A stretch of 64,000 nucleotides of DNA from Adiantum capillus-veneris (GCA_014529385.2 CM043954.1:97980747-98044746); one strand, 5' to 3'. Counted from the first letter of the stretch, positions 46,860 through 58,825 are shown. Notes: generated by a model from the sequence alone, not told the origin. Translations and numbers: made by a program.

Positions 46860-47553
46860 ACTGGGTGTTGATGGTATACTTCGACGATGTGTCCCTATGG
46901 AAGGAAGAATGCAAGTAATTTCAGAAGCGCACAATGGTGAATCTGGTGGACACTTTTCCAATGAAGTAACCTACAAGAAGATTCTGCAAGCTGGTCTGTG
47001 GTGGCAAACATTGATTGCTGATGTCAGAAGTTTTTGTAAAACTTGTGACATATGCCAAAGAATGGGTCGACCAACAGCTGCAGATATGACTCCTTTGATG
47101 CTAGTACAACCACTGGGAGTGTTCATGAAATGGGGACTAGATTTTATGGGACCTTTTAAAAAGGTTACCCCCAGGAAGAACAAGTACATAGTAATGGCTA
47201 CTTGTTATGTAACCAAGTGGGTTGAAGCTAAGTGGGTCTTCTCCAATGGCACAGTCAGACTGAAAGATTTATCTGGATTATTGTTGCCAGGAGTATATAA
47301 TGGGGCAAAGATCAAGCTTTATTATTCAGAGGCTAGAGAAACTGTGCAAGAACAAGGTACTAAGGAACTGGAACTTGCTGATCGAGAGATACCAGAATCA
47401 GACATTTTTGGACTTTTTCATGTGCAACCAGTTCCAATTTCAGAACTAGTATCAGAAGAACCAGATCAAACTGATCTCAGAATCAGTACCAGTATGGTCG
47501 AGCCAGACTGGAAATCAGTCCAGTATCAGTGGGGACACACTTTCAATTTGTAA
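46860..47553 (+). pseudogene. Ty3-B integrase with its catalytic core deleted
   Basis: A complete H2C2 finger: [42 protein letters not shown]. The core has its first Asp in [13 protein letters not shown] and VTKWVEAKW. Directly after that, near 47235-47245, the reading jumps to [20 protein letters not shown] and [10 protein letters not shown], the end of the C-terminal domain. The second catalytic Asp, the Glu and about 200 residues are missing with the frame kept, so this is a clean internal deletion. A tail continues to TAA at 47551-47553. Confidence 0.88.
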
Positions 47554-47935
47554 GCGCCCAACGGTCAGATGGCACGCCCGTAGTAATTATTTCAAGGATG
47601 GGGGTCGCAGTCTTGTCCAATGCATGTCTTCCACGACAGCAGCGACGCACACAAGTCTAGGAACGGCGAGTGGTGGAGCTTTTATGGCACAAACACGTAT
47701 AACAGTCAGGAGAGTTAGCATTTTTCCTCACAAATCCCCTGCGCGACGCTTTCCTCCTGTTAACCATTCGCCATCGCCAAGCTCCGAGGTTTCTTCGCTA
47801 CAACTACAAACCTCAAACTCTAAAGAGACAGTTAACTGTCAACTAGCCTTGCCAGCGACAGCAGGGTACGGCTTTGACACGACAAGTAAGTCTTCTTCTC
47901 CTTAGCCTACTTCATCGTCATCATCTTCACAATGT
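47554..47935 (+). other. Gap between Ty3-B pol and the extra ORF
   Basis: About 380 bp with a short open stretch (47624-47905, Ser/Thr-rich) of doubtful reality. A pyrimidine run and acceptor-like TTCTCCTTAG at about 47894-47903 precede the ATG of the next ORF. In related elements extra 3' ORFs can be expressed from a spliced RNA; that is inference here. Confidence 0.4.
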
Positions 47936-50900
47936 ATGGGTAGAAGGAAACGCTCAAAGAAGATGCAGGAGTCTCTTGAGGAAACCCGGGCCATAGTTGT
48001 TGCTGCAAAGGCAAGCCTTCCCATCATACCGTACACTAAAATCCAGTGTTATGTATTCACTGACCAAGCAATGACTCTGCTACAACTATGGGATCTTCGA
48101 GTTGTGTTCCAAGCTACAAGAATTGATTTTGACGCAGACATCATCAAGCAAGTTCTTGATTCTTTCGACGCTGAAGATGGCAGTGCCATGGTAAATGGTA
48201 GAAAGGTGTCAGTGACATTAGAGACCATAGCTTTTGCATGCAGAATGCCCAACGAGCCCAAACCATCTATGGCAACTCCACAGCATATAAGTATAGCTCT
48301 GAAGGAGGATGAAGCGGCTAAACGTAAGCAAAAAGCAAGTGGTCAAGGAGTTCCAGTAGCAGGACTGGAAGCTTCCACTGCTTACAGGTTTGTAGCTGAA
48401 GCAGTAAGCCTTAAAAACAACCCAACGTATGTATCCGAAAAACTTTTTGCTATGCTATTGGCCAAGATATTGGATCCAAAGGTTCCTATTAACCTTTGTC
48501 AAATTCTCTCGCACAATGTACTCCAGCAAACTGCCAAGCTAAAATCTCAACATGTTTTTTAAGCTTGGTATGTTTGGCAATTCCTGTATTGGGCCACTGC
48601 TGCAGATGTTCATGAGCAGGTAAAAAAGGCTTGGAGTGAGAAGCCAATTTCTGAGCCTAAGAACATTGAGCTGTCCTCAGACAACGAAGCAACGAACAGT
48701 TAGACTACTTCAACAAACCTGAAAAGAAAAGCAACTGCAGAACAGGCTGGCAGTTCAAAGAAGCCAAAGACTACACTGACAAAGAGCAGTGAGTTTTCGA
48801 GGCAGATAGAAAGCCAGGTCAAGACAGTGAATACTGAGAAAGCTGTAGTGAGCCAGACAGAGCAGCAATCTGCTCAAAAGACTGTGCCTAGCCAGTCAGT
48901 AGCACAAAGTGCAGTTGCTACTGGTTCTAGAAAAGATCAGGCCAAGCCAGCCACTTCTGAGAAGATAGCAGACCAGTCAGTGGACAAAGGCAAGAGCCAC
49001 ATGGACAAAGGCAAAGGTCCAGCTTCTTCGACTCTGCCAGATGGAGTTCCTACTCCACCTTCGACTCTGCCAGGTGGAGTTCCTACTCCAAATACTGAAC
49101 ACATTTTGTAACTGGTAAAACAGGACAAGTTTCTGCAACTGGTAAAACAGGACAAGTTGCAGCAAATACAGACTCATCAATTGAAAGGACATCTTCTGCT
49201 ACGCAAAGCTAATTATGCAACTTTACCCTACATGGCTCTAGTGACGACAATATATGAGCCTACTAATTCTGATCCAACCACAATTAAAGACAGATGTTTA
49301 GTCCTCATACAGTCTTCTTGGAATACCATTGTCAGTTGTATGGGACAACTGATGGAGGCTGCTGGATCAGAAGATGAAGTGAAAAAGCTTAAAGATGACT
49401 TGAAGGAGGCAGAAGATCAGATTGAAAATCTCCAGAAATCCCGGGAAGAGCAGAACATACAACAGAGGGTACTGGAAGCTCATTCAGAAAGGGTTAATGA
49501 GTTGTTAAACAAGAAGCTGAATCTGAGATAATGATCATCAAGAATCAACGAAATGAAGCACTGAGAGCTGCAGAACATGCTGAAACAATGTTCAAAATGA
49601 AGCAGGTGGAATTCAACAACATGTTCATTCGCCATACAGCTCTGAAGGCTTCTTTGACTGAAAGATACATCTATAGCAGCTTGGCTAAAATTCTAAATCC
49701 AACAGGCAATGCTGTTTTCGATTTAGAGAATTTGAAGTCCTTGATGGAAAGTCTGCAGAGTGATTTGCAGGACAAGGTGACTGAATATAACACTGCTCTG
49801 ATGAATCAAGCTATATTAGATTATATTGAGCAGCAGACTTCTCCGGATGAGGAAGAAGAAGACAAGGAAGATGAAGCTGATAAGGAGGAGGATGATCAAG
49901 AAGCAGGGCATACAAACGATCATGATGATGCCCCACCACCATCTCCACCTCCAGGACCTGGTACTGGTGGTACAGGGCCAACTGAAGGAGACCACAGCCA
50001 GACCAGCCAGGCCAGAATGAGGGTCAGCAAGAAGGATAGAATGAAGGGCATCAATCGGGTAACCAACAGACTGAAGAGCAGCAGCCCAGTCACACTGGTA
50101 ATCAGTCAGCTGATCAGTCCCAGCTCAGCAAGGAAGCTAAAGGGAAAATGAAAGTGCAGGATGAGGGATTAGTTTTGCTGATCATCAACATTCACTACAG
50201 CTTATTACCCTGAATAGGCAATTGAGACATCAATAGGCCTCCATAACCAGAGAGTATCTAGAGGATGATGATCTCCTGACTGATTTGAAAAGATTTCAAA
50301 GGCTATATGTTGGAGCCAGGGAAATGGTGGAACATTGGAAATCAACAGCTTTCCATGATAAAGAAGCTTTCCGTTTACCTGCGCATCCTAGTACAATCCA
50401 GCTGCTGGAATGAGTTCCTGAATGGATACTCACTGCTGACGAGAGAGTGACAAACCCACACTTGCAAAGGCAGTCTACTGCAGATTGTGTCTCCCTTGCC
50501 CTGGAACTAGAACTTCTACTGGGTAACAGACCAACTTACCGATGTATGAAGGATGTTAGGGAACAACTAAAGGAAGTTTTGGTGCAAATGCAAACTGCCA
50601 GAGGAGTTTTGGATCAGAGAGTCAAAGCCATTCTTGAGGACAAGACGGCCACTAGCAAAGGACCTCAGACTAAAATGTCAGTCGGAGCACATGCAACTGC
50701 TCTCCGAACATTGTTCCAGCTAGTGAGAATCACCAGAAAGATGATGCAGCAAGAGAACCAGGTTGTTCTCAATTTTTTAGAATTCATGTCTGATTCTCCA
50801 GTTCTCTTGTATGCCGTTCTAGCAAGAGAAACAAAGCTGCCAAGATTCTTTCCAGCGTTGTATCCTCAACACCCAGAACCAGTTGATCGCCTTACATACT

Positions 50901-51406
50901 TCAAAATCACTAATGAGCTTCAGGATTGGTATGAGCGATCGACTGTGGAATGGAATATTTGGCAAACGTTGTTCAATGATGCTCTCCAAATCAATGATAT
51001 TCAGGCACTGAAAGAGGAGATGCATAGGATCCAGATGTGTATGGGCCAATGGAAGATTCAAATCAGAGGTCTAACCAGGATTACTAATCAGTTGCTACAA
51101 CTTACGGTGGAATCTTCTAAATTGCCTGAAAAGGATATTGCAGCAAAGCCGGGTCTGGCACCACAGTATAGGGAGATGGCTGAGATTCTTTTCGAAGCTC
51201 GCATCAAAACTAATCAGCCTCTTCTAGAAGGATGGATCCATACTACTTCGCATTGTCATAAGCTGGCCAGAACCAGAATTAGCAAGGGCAAGCGTGCACT
51301 CTATGATCCTGACACCAAAACCTATCATTCCCCCACGCCTTATGAAGTAGAGACGACCACCAAAACAGGCGGGATCAGCTTGAGCAGGAGGCCATTTACT
51401 AACTAA
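47936..51406 (+). pseudogene. Ty3-B extra ORF downstream of pol (about 1,150 codons, broken)
   Basis: ATG at 47936 (MGRRKRSKKMQESLEETRAI). The first frame runs to 49531 with TAA 48560, TAG 48701 and TAA 49109. Frameshifts near 49530 and 50000 follow; the rest runs to 51406 with TAG near 50235 and TGA 50411-50413 (Trp expected). Regions in order: a folded N-terminal domain (FDADIIKQVLDSFDAEDGSA, MVNGRKVSVTLETIAFACRM) resembling in pattern the 'putative plant transposon protein' domain; a Ser/Gln/Lys-rich linker; coiled coil (VKKLKDDLKEAEDQIENLQK); Asp/Glu-rich then PPPSPPPGPG; a Gln-rich stretch; a helical C-terminal domain (LVRITRKMMQQENQVVLNFL). The function is unknown; it is not obviously an envelope, as no signal peptide or membrane anchor is seen. 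Confidence 0.7.
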
Positions 51407-51789
51407 TTCAGAAGGAGAATGCTGGTACTGGGACTTCTCAGGAACCCTCCAGGTCAAAGGGCAAACGGAAGACGGTCCAATGGAAGGATACTGGGTAGTT
51501 TCATCTCAGAATTCAGTGGCGACTTTTCTTCCTCATCAGGCAGGTGGAGATGAGAGCTCTACCTTGGCCTGATGAGAGCTCTACCTTGGCCTTTTCAACT
51601 GCCTCTCGCAGTCTCTTGGCCTTTTCAGCTGCCTCTTGCAATCTTTGTATGGCCACTATGTCAAGTGGTCAAGCCAGATTACCAACATCATAACCAAACG
51701 GTGGATTCTTCAGTCTCACATCAGAATCAGACAAGGAAATTTTTCAAAAATTTTGGAATCTTGCCAAAATTCAAGAAAGAAGGGAAGGA
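51407..51789 (+). other. Ty3-B 3' untranslated region and polypurine tract
   Basis: Contains two short tandem duplications at 51551-51640 (GATGAGAGCTCTACCTTGGC twice, and TTTTCAACTGCCTCT-like twice). The final AAGAAAGAAGGGAAGGA, ending at 51789, is the polypurine tract before the 3' LTR. Confidence 0.8.
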
Positions 51790-52268
51790 TGTAGACGGCT
51801 GGATAGTTTCACTATGTGGGAACGTCTTCTTAGGAGATGGGCAACGAATTACTTAGTAGTTACTATGGTAATTACTACAGTAAACCGGAAGTGTATAAAT
51901 AGGGCCATTACATTGTAATCGGGTTGGCAATTGTTATCATTTGGGTTAGCGCCTTGGCTATACTTGTACTTGAGAATCATTGGCAATATTGTCAACTGTA
52001 CTTTCTCTTTGTAAATCATATTCGCTGTAATCATAATCTGTAATTCCAATTATGGCATATATTCCAGTTACACTTACTTCTTGTCCAGACTTCTGAATGT
52101 GAATCTGAACTTTATTTCCAGTACATAAGTCTGATTCTTATTTCAGTATCCAAATTCCAGTCTAGTTTCTGATTCCTGTCCAGTCAACTGTCTGAAATCT
52201 TCCTACACGAGTAGCTAAAATCTTCTAACACTGGAATTAGCTGTCTTAAGAGATCAGCTCCAATTCCA
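51790..52268 (+). repeat. Ty3-B 3' LTR (479 bp)
   Basis: Near-identical to the 5' LTR, same length, ends CAATTCCA; TATTT follows at 52269-52273. Confidence 0.95.
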
Positions 52269-52273
52269 TATTT

Positions 52274-52461
52274 CATTTATAGATTTCTTGAATGGTCAAA
52301 TTGAGTACAAATTGGTCGGCCAGTCATAAATGGCCAAAGCTCATAAAAGAGCACTTGAGTAAAATGTACAATCTATATTTCCATTTGTATATAGGCCTAG
52401 CTCGATCTAGTCTTTTCCACCTGTTAGCTGTAATAAATAATAAAATATCAATTCTATAACA
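52274..52461 (-). repeat. Element E 3' LTR, second half
   Basis: Continues the LTR interrupted at 41767. It matches 57599-57787 (ATAGATTTCTTGAATGGTCA ... CTATAACA). Confidence 0.9.
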
Positions 52462-52930
52462 TACCTCTCTGTTGGAAAGCAACTGTCCTCAGTTGCAAAG
52501 ATAAAAATTTGCAAAGAATACTTGTCAAAAAAAGTGATTAGTAATCTTTGTTAAAAACGTGTCAGAATGAAAGGAAGAAATTACTAAACTAAACAACATT
52601 ATTTATGCTTGCCATCATCCACATACTACCTATTCTAGTGTCCCATACCACTAGAATAAGCAATATATGTCATACCCTGATGAATCAGGATATCATTGGT
52701 CACACAGCTCATCCTCCAATAATCGATGCTCATCAATCTCAAGTTCACTTAATTTCATAAATACTGCCACGATAGAAAAGCATCATATACCCATTCCAAA
52801 TCCAAACACATAAATTTGACAACATGTATCCATCTCAAATCCAAATATCCTTCATTTTGTATACCTGAGGAACAAAATCATACAAGTGACAATGGTGGCC
52901 AGCCACTGCAGCATGATTTCGTGATTGGTG

Positions 52931-53125
52931 TTGCCTAAATTGGCGAATCTACACCAATAAGACGTAATTCCTAAATCAATGAATCTGCACTAATGCTGCC
53001 TAAATTGATGAACCTGCATTGGATATTGTTTAAAAATCGAGAATCTGTAATTTATCAATGTGCTGCCTAAATCGGCAGATCTGCACCACGATGAACATTT
53101 ACACACTTCCTAGATCGGCGGATCT
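52931..53125. repeat. Degenerate ~30-42 bp repeats in element E
   Basis: Words CCTAAATTGGCGAATCT, CCTAAATCAATGAATCT, CCTAAATTGATGAACCT, CCTAAATCGGCAGATCT and CCTAGATCGGCGGATCT recur with a following TGCAC-type end, spaced irregularly by about 28-42 bp. Confidence 0.75.
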
Positions 53126-56100
53126 GTGTGCACGTGACCAATAGACTAGACCAAGTATTAAAAAAAACAACATAAATTACCTGCTTGATATCAAATTGGA
53201 GTAGACTGTAGTGTCAAACCATGTACCAAATGGAAACAATTATCCCAAATCACAGTGCTCATGTAAGTAGTTGTCTGATCATGTTATGTCAGTGTAGGTT
53301 TCAATGAATATAAGTACGTACAAGGACAACTTGTAACACAATTGAAATAAGTGAAGGGATCTGTTGTCGAAAATTGTCTGATGATACCCAAGTTACTTGT
53401 TGTAAAGGTGGGTGGGTATGAGAATATCTGTAAAAGTGATCCCTCAAAAGACATTAACTTGAAAAAGTATTAATTTTGTTCAACTTAAATTATACTGGAG
53501 GATTGTCATAATATAAGGAGATGTAGGGAAAGGTGGAAAAATTTGGAGATGCCAACATAAGAAAGTACGTGGAATATGGATTGGTGTGGGGAACTAGGTA
53601 ATATTGCATTCAAATTGAAAGTTATATAGGGAGGGAGCTTACTTATCAGGGAGAATTTATCTAGAGGGATGTAGTCATAATTCGTACCTTGAGGTTCTCT
53701 GACTGTAGCAATGTAATTGAAAGTTATCTACAAAAGTATTACTAAAAGACAAGGCACCAAAATTAATTAAACCACACATTAATATTGTGAAAGTTGATAA
53801 TGGTAAAACGGATGCAAAGTTAGGATTCAAAGTGAAAAATTTTAACTACAAACAGGCGAATAATGAAGGTCCTAAATTAGAATACCTAGCTGTCAATTGT
53901 AAGTGTTGCGAGCCTTATACAACGGTTGAGAAATTACAACAGGAAAAGTGACAACAACTAACATACATATCTATAAAACTCTTGCAAACATGATAGCATG
54001 CTAATTATTAGCTTCGTATGAAGTATCGTGTCCCTGTAAGGACTTGGAGTGAATAGAGTAGTGAATGTGGGTGCATTTGTGGATGATTTTACAAAGAATT
54101 TATATTAGCTTGGATAAACCAAAATTGTCCTTCAATATTTTGTGGGACACGGTGTAAATTTGGAGAACAGGGGAAAAGGTGGGACATCCTAGGGAAATGC
54201 AAAAGCGTCACATCAAACACCCTAGATTTTGCTTATCTAGTTCATAGCTAGTTTCCAAAATCATTGAATTTAAAGAAAACGCTGACCGATACTGTTGATA
54301 AAATGAGATTTTGCTTTTGTGAGCAATATTGTTTTGATTATGCAAGAAGTAGTTGCAAGGAATTGTTAGCAATAGGTTTCAAAGTGCTTATAGAAATACC
54401 TCAATTGTTAGTCAATGAACACATTCTTAAGTAAGTGAAGTAGTTATGACTAGTGTATTCCACACATGGTCTATACACATAAGGAGACTATGATTACTTG
54501 TCCAACACTTTATGTGCTTAGTAATTCAACCCCTAATTTTAAACTATTGGGCCTAATGTAAATTGACAAAGCGAGCTATAGGCAGTTTTGAGAGACATAA
54601 AAGCATTCAAGCAATTTATTTGACTCCAATAAAGCGACATGTTTTGATTCCATATTTTACATGTTTGGTTCAGATAAGTCTGCAAGTGTCACCGCTTCCA
54701 AATCTTGGGTGGCATAGGTTCTTGATAAGAAGGGAAAATTTGGCAATCATCCTGCAATCAGGGTAGATGAGGTGGAGGAGTCTCGAATACAAAAGTGGAC
54801 CCCGCAATTTGGTGTGATATTCATTGTGATTGAGCATCGTGAGAAACGAAATTGAATGAAATAAAATGTTATATTTAACGTTTTCAAAAGGCCAAAATGA
54901 TCTACAAATAATAGTAGCAAACTAATACAATGCTTGTGGATTTAATCCATAGTCTGGGTGTAAAAATAAAATGAATTACAATGAAAGACTAAAACTAAAA
55001 GTTTGAAATCATCATATGAAATGCAACCACATCCTCGAATGCCGGATATCGTGCAATCGTAATGGGACGAGGAAGAGAGAGAGAGAGAGATAAGAAATGA
55101 AATGTTATATTACTCGTCTTCAGAAGACCATGGGATCAAACTCAAACAGTCCTGATGGATCTAATCCAATGTTTGGATACAAAATAAGATGAAGGACAGT
55201 AAAAGACTAAATTGTAAGAACACTAAGTCTAAAGCCCCAAAAATAGACTTAACGGCGCCATCTACAGCGTGGATGCCCGAGGATGTGTTGCAGGGAGCGG
55301 TGTCGCAGAGAGTATTGCAACAGCCATGGAGGAGCTTCGTCAATGTCCTCCTCTGTAAAGAGTCCACTTGGGGGAAAGAGGAAGAGAGAAAGAAACCGGG
55401 GGTGGGGGCGGTTGGGGGGTGTCGATATCAGTCCATGAAGAGCTTTGAGAGTGGATTATCGGCATGATCCTCGTGATCATCATCATCTTCATTATCACTA
55501 ATATCCCTATGATCGTCCTTAAGGAAAACACTACATGCAATTGCTGGTCGTCTCTGGTTAAAGTTCTGAACCCATGCACTGATGGCCCGTCTTTGCCATG
55601 CATGTTGCTCCTCTCCTACTTTGTAGCCATGCTCACAGCCCTCCTCCCCAGTGCCTTGCAGACTCCCTTTTTCTATAGACGTGCTCCCTAATGTCACCCC
55701 GTTGACAGCAAGCTGAGCCACCTCCACTGTCTGCACAGGTTATGATTGCATGGCCAAAAATAGTCTGTCATGCACAAGCGATCGGTCGTGCGGGCGCTGC
55801 GCCATCAAACGATTAGAGGGAAAGAGAGGGAGAGAAAAAGAGAGTGTGTAGGCAAAGAGTTCGACGGCATTTGCTCAAAACGAGACAGAAAATCGGGACG
55901 GTGTGTGTGGCCGCTAGAGCTGAAGAGCGAGAGAGAGAGAGAGTTGATAGCTGATATCAGAGAGACAAACTGAGAATTATTTATCAACTGAGAGAAAAGA
56001 GAAGGGTGTGTGTGTGTGGGCTAGAGAGATTTTCTGCCGCAGGTAAGTGACGAGGGCTTGCATGGTGAGCGACTGGCCATTGGAGAAGGAGACCATTTGG

Positions 56101-56264
56101 TTGGTGGGGGTAGGAAGAAAGAGAGAGTGAGAGGGTTATTCGGATTGTAGAGAGAGGGATCCGCTTGTGTGGTTGGAAGACCACATGAGCTGGAGTCGCT
56201 CATTACGTGAGTAGAGGGGGAAAGTGAGAAAGAGAGGGAGTTTGCTGGCGGTTCGCCACAGCAT

Positions 56265-56297
<33 letters not shown>

Positions 56298-57260
56298 GCA
56301 AGCTACTCTTCTGCATGCGGTGCTAGTCACTTGCAACCATGAATTTTAAAAAAAAAAGTGGCGAGTTAGTAGTGCATGCGCTTGTCGACAGGAAAAAAAT
56401 AAAAAAAGTTCATTGTATGTGGTCGGAATATGACGGTGTCGTAATGCTAGTTGGGAGAATTTTGCTAACACCTGTTGTCGTTGTTCCCAACAACATTGGT
56501 CAAAGTCCGAACGGAAGGGGTGTCGCCACTACTCATGCAGGTGCTGCTTCAATAGATTGGAATGGCTAAGCTGTGGTAGCACTGGTGGTGGTTAATTTAC
56601 CATTTACTACGACTAATTTTGCTAAAATCTGAAGTTTTTTCAGGCACGGGATGGGTTTGAGCGCTATTAGAGATGGCGTGGGATCATTGTTGATGGCAGT
56701 CGGAGCTAAGGTTGAACAAGGCGATTCTATTGTCTATGCAAGACTATTAGTAGTGATCAAAAATAATTTACTAGAAACTATTGATGTTGAGGTCAATAAT
56801 TTACTAGAAAAGTTCTATATTATGTAATCTCTTACGGTTGCATCCCATATCCACTACTTGTTTCTTGATTCTACTTGGTCGAACTCGGTGAGGAAAAAAC
56901 ACACGTCCTCTATGTGGATAATTGGAGTGTTCTTGACTTGGTGTTGAAACTTTCTGTCCTTTTTCTCTAATATTAGTCTAATACAAACAATTAGATACCG
57001 TAGCTCTCTCTCATCTATTGACATCCCTAGCTCTTGAAAATCGGATGCAAACCTATTATGACTCTTAGCGATTTTCTACCATTCAAGCGCCTACTCTTAC
57101 AAAGCATGTGTAATTAAACACTCAAACAAAAATACATACAACAATTAATACAACCATGAGGATCATTGACGTAAAAAATGAGTAATTAAAAGGGACTTAG
57201 CTCCAGGTTTGTCATGATATCCCTTTCTACAATCCATATCTCACTAGGAATGATAATTTG

Positions 57261-57273
57261 TGCTATGATACCA
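57261..57273 (-). other. Element E primer-binding site
   Basis: Minus strand TGGTATCATAGCA, one base from the 5' LTR; a variant of the initiator Met-tRNA site. Confidence 0.75.
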
Positions 57274-57274
57274 C

Positions 57275-57392
57275 TGCTACAGACGGAGGCGTGGAGTTCC
57301 CTGCAAAATAGAAAAATAACACGTTGCAACCTTAAAAACAACAAATCCGCATAACTGACGAGTCTCGTAGCACAGGATCAAAGCCATAAGCG

Positions 57393-57443
<51 letters not shown>

Positions 57444-57787
57444 CAAGAGCGAGACAGCGCACGTGCATGTGCATCTCCTAGAGCGGAGTGCTATGCCGGC
57501 ACAACGAGAGAGAGAAGAGAGGAGAGGAGAAGAATAATGCAGACACTGGGTGCAATCTCGCCCCATGCAAGAGTGACCATGTCCCTCTTGCACGTATTTC
57601 ATTTATAGATTTCTTGAATGGTCAAATTGAGTACAAATTGGCCGACCGGTCATAAATGGCCAAAGCTCATAAAAGAGCACTTAAGTAAAATGTACAATAT
57701 ATATTTACATTCGTATATAGGCCTAGCGCGATCTAGTCTTTTCCACGTGTCAGCTACAATAAATAATAAAATATCAATTCTATAACA
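57275..57787 (-). repeat. Element E 5' LTR (513 bp)
   Basis: TG...CA ends; longer than its sister mainly because of a CA microsatellite (57394-57442), where the other LTR has a short GA-rich run. CCTTG follows at 57788-57792. Confidence 0.9.
57394..57442. repeat. (CA)n microsatellite in element E LTR
   Basis: About 24 CA units, absent from the sister LTR at 41600. Confidence 0.95.
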
Positions 57788-57792
57788 CCTTG

Positions 57793-58317
57793 CATGTTTC
57801 CCATATATCATTAGTGCGGAGTGGATTCATGAGAGAATGACCGAAGCAAAAGCGCACGGAGAAGACATCACCAACAAAGAATGGGAATATGCACGAGGCT
57901 CCATACCAAAGGTAGAGTACTCATATACCTAAACCATATTGAAATTTGTTTTCTTGATTTTATCTTTGTATTTGATAAAAGATATTTTTCTATTTTATAG
58001 TGCCTTTTCTTTAACTCTATGTGGTAAAAGGGTCGTCACTTTTGTATGCACCACATTGACGAACGTAGAACCACCATGGATTGTGGCATCATGGACAACT
58101 TTGATGGCACAGACGGTGATGAAGCCAGGTAGTGTGGAACTATTAAAAGGATACTGAAGGTTAATTTTAGAACCTTTCATATCTTCATCTTCGAGTGCAA
58201 GTGGTTTGCAAATGTATCTAAACGACGTACATGAGAATGGCCTCTACATGGTGGACTCTAGTGTGTATTACACAGGGAGGTATGACAATTTAGTTCTACC
58301 GCGCCATTGTGAGTAGG
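57793..58317 (+). pseudogene. CACTA-1 transposase: region after DUF4218, DUF4216-like
   Basis: The transposase resumes after element E: EWIHERMTEAKAHGEDITNK, EWEYARGSIPK, then a putative intron (GT at 57912, TAG at 57998-58000). Next comes a DUF4216-like region: GTIKRILKVNFRTFHIFIFE, CKWFANVSKR and, after a frameshift, VDSSVYYTGRYDNLVLPRHC. In intact plant CACTA transposases this domain follows DUF4218. TAG near 58122 and a frameshift near 58232 break it. The joined frame across element E is not proven residue by residue, but order and orientation agree. Confidence 0.72.
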
Positions 58318-58691
58318 TGAGTGACTAGCTTTTTTATTCTTATCTCCTTGTAACATTAATTATACTAATGTTACTCACTTTGAGCTTCTCTTGTATAAGT
58401 CAACTATATCCTAGCAATCCACCAACCAAAACTTTGGTTCGTAATTTCCGTAACACCTCGGGGAGAACCATTTTTTTCACTAATGAAGTGGAGACCATTT
58501 TCGACCCTCTTTCACCTCCTACTTTGGATGAGGTGGAAACAGAGGAGAGGGAGGTCGATGAATCAAGTCCGGCGCCGACAAGTCTTACCGAGGATGATTG
58601 TCATGATGATGAAGATGATGAGATGGAAGATGATGAATTCGAAGATGATGAAGCCAACGCATCCACAAACGACAATTCCGTTCACTACTAG
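58318..58691 (+). pseudogene. CACTA-1 transposase: acidic C-terminal exon
   Basis: After an intron-like stretch (donor GTGAGT at about 58317, acceptor ATCCTAG near 58411) an open frame reads NPPTKTLVRNFRNTSG and then an acidic end (LDEVETEEREVDESSPAPTS, EDDEMEDDEFEDDEANASTN), ending at TAG 58689-58691. Acidic C-termini are common in this transposase family. Confidence 0.65.
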
Positions 58692-58825
58692 AGATCACTT
58701 GAATATCAACACCAACTTATTGACGTCATTGGTGGGCGTCGGTATGTGCATCGGCAATACTGAAGCGAGCTTAGATTTTTTTTTAAATTCAATTTTCAAT
58801 TTCCGTCGCGTATACAGACGCAGTT

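Larger units (their letters stand above)
41768..52268 (+). mobile_element. Ty3-B: full-length Ty3/gypsy element with a long extra ORF
   Basis: 10.5 kb element with 479 bp LTRs (41768-42246 and 51790-52268), a perfect 5 bp target duplication, primer-site, gag, protease, RT, RNase H, truncated integrase, a ~3.5 kb extra ORF and a polypurine tract. LTR identity is very high by eye, so it is the youngest member of this nest. An integrase deletion, gag stops and several frameshifts make it non-autonomous. Gene order and the extra 3' ORF recall the Athila/Tat branch. Confidence 0.95.
52462..57274 (-). other. Element E interior: polypurine tract, non-coding DNA, primer site
   Basis: Minus-strand AACAGAGAGGTA abuts the LTR at 52461 and TGGTATCATAGCA (57261-57273) abuts the 5' LTR. 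Between them no gag or pol is recognisable. 52930-53130 holds six degenerate copies of a CTAAATYGGCGAATCTGCAC-type motif. 53130-55070 is AT-rich. 55070-56340 is rich in short GA runs. Short open stretches at 55189-55467 and 56339-56569 show no family similarity and are not called as genes. Confidence 0.6.
41481..57787 (-). mobile_element. Element E: large non-coding LTR element, carrying Ty3-B in one LTR
   Basis: LTRs at 57275-57787 (5' on the minus strand) and 41481-41767 plus 52274-52461 (3', split by Ty3-B). A primer-site TGGTATCATAGCA lies next to the 5' LTR on the minus strand, AACAGAGAGGTA next to the 3' LTR, and CCTTG duplications flank the whole. The Met-type primer site suggests copia ancestry, but the 4.8 kb interior (52476-57260) has no recognisable gag or pol on either strand, so this is a large non-autonomous derivative. 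It sits inside the CACTA-1 transposase. Confidence 0.85.

Noticed and set aside
47936-51406. Env-like protein for the Ty3-B extra ORF
   Set aside because: No signal peptide, no transmembrane segment and no fusion-peptide-like stretch; charged, coiled-coil and low-complexity composition instead.
55189-56569. Small open frames as captured host exons in element E
   Set aside because: Short, no splice-supported structure and no recognisable domain; not enough evidence to call a gene.
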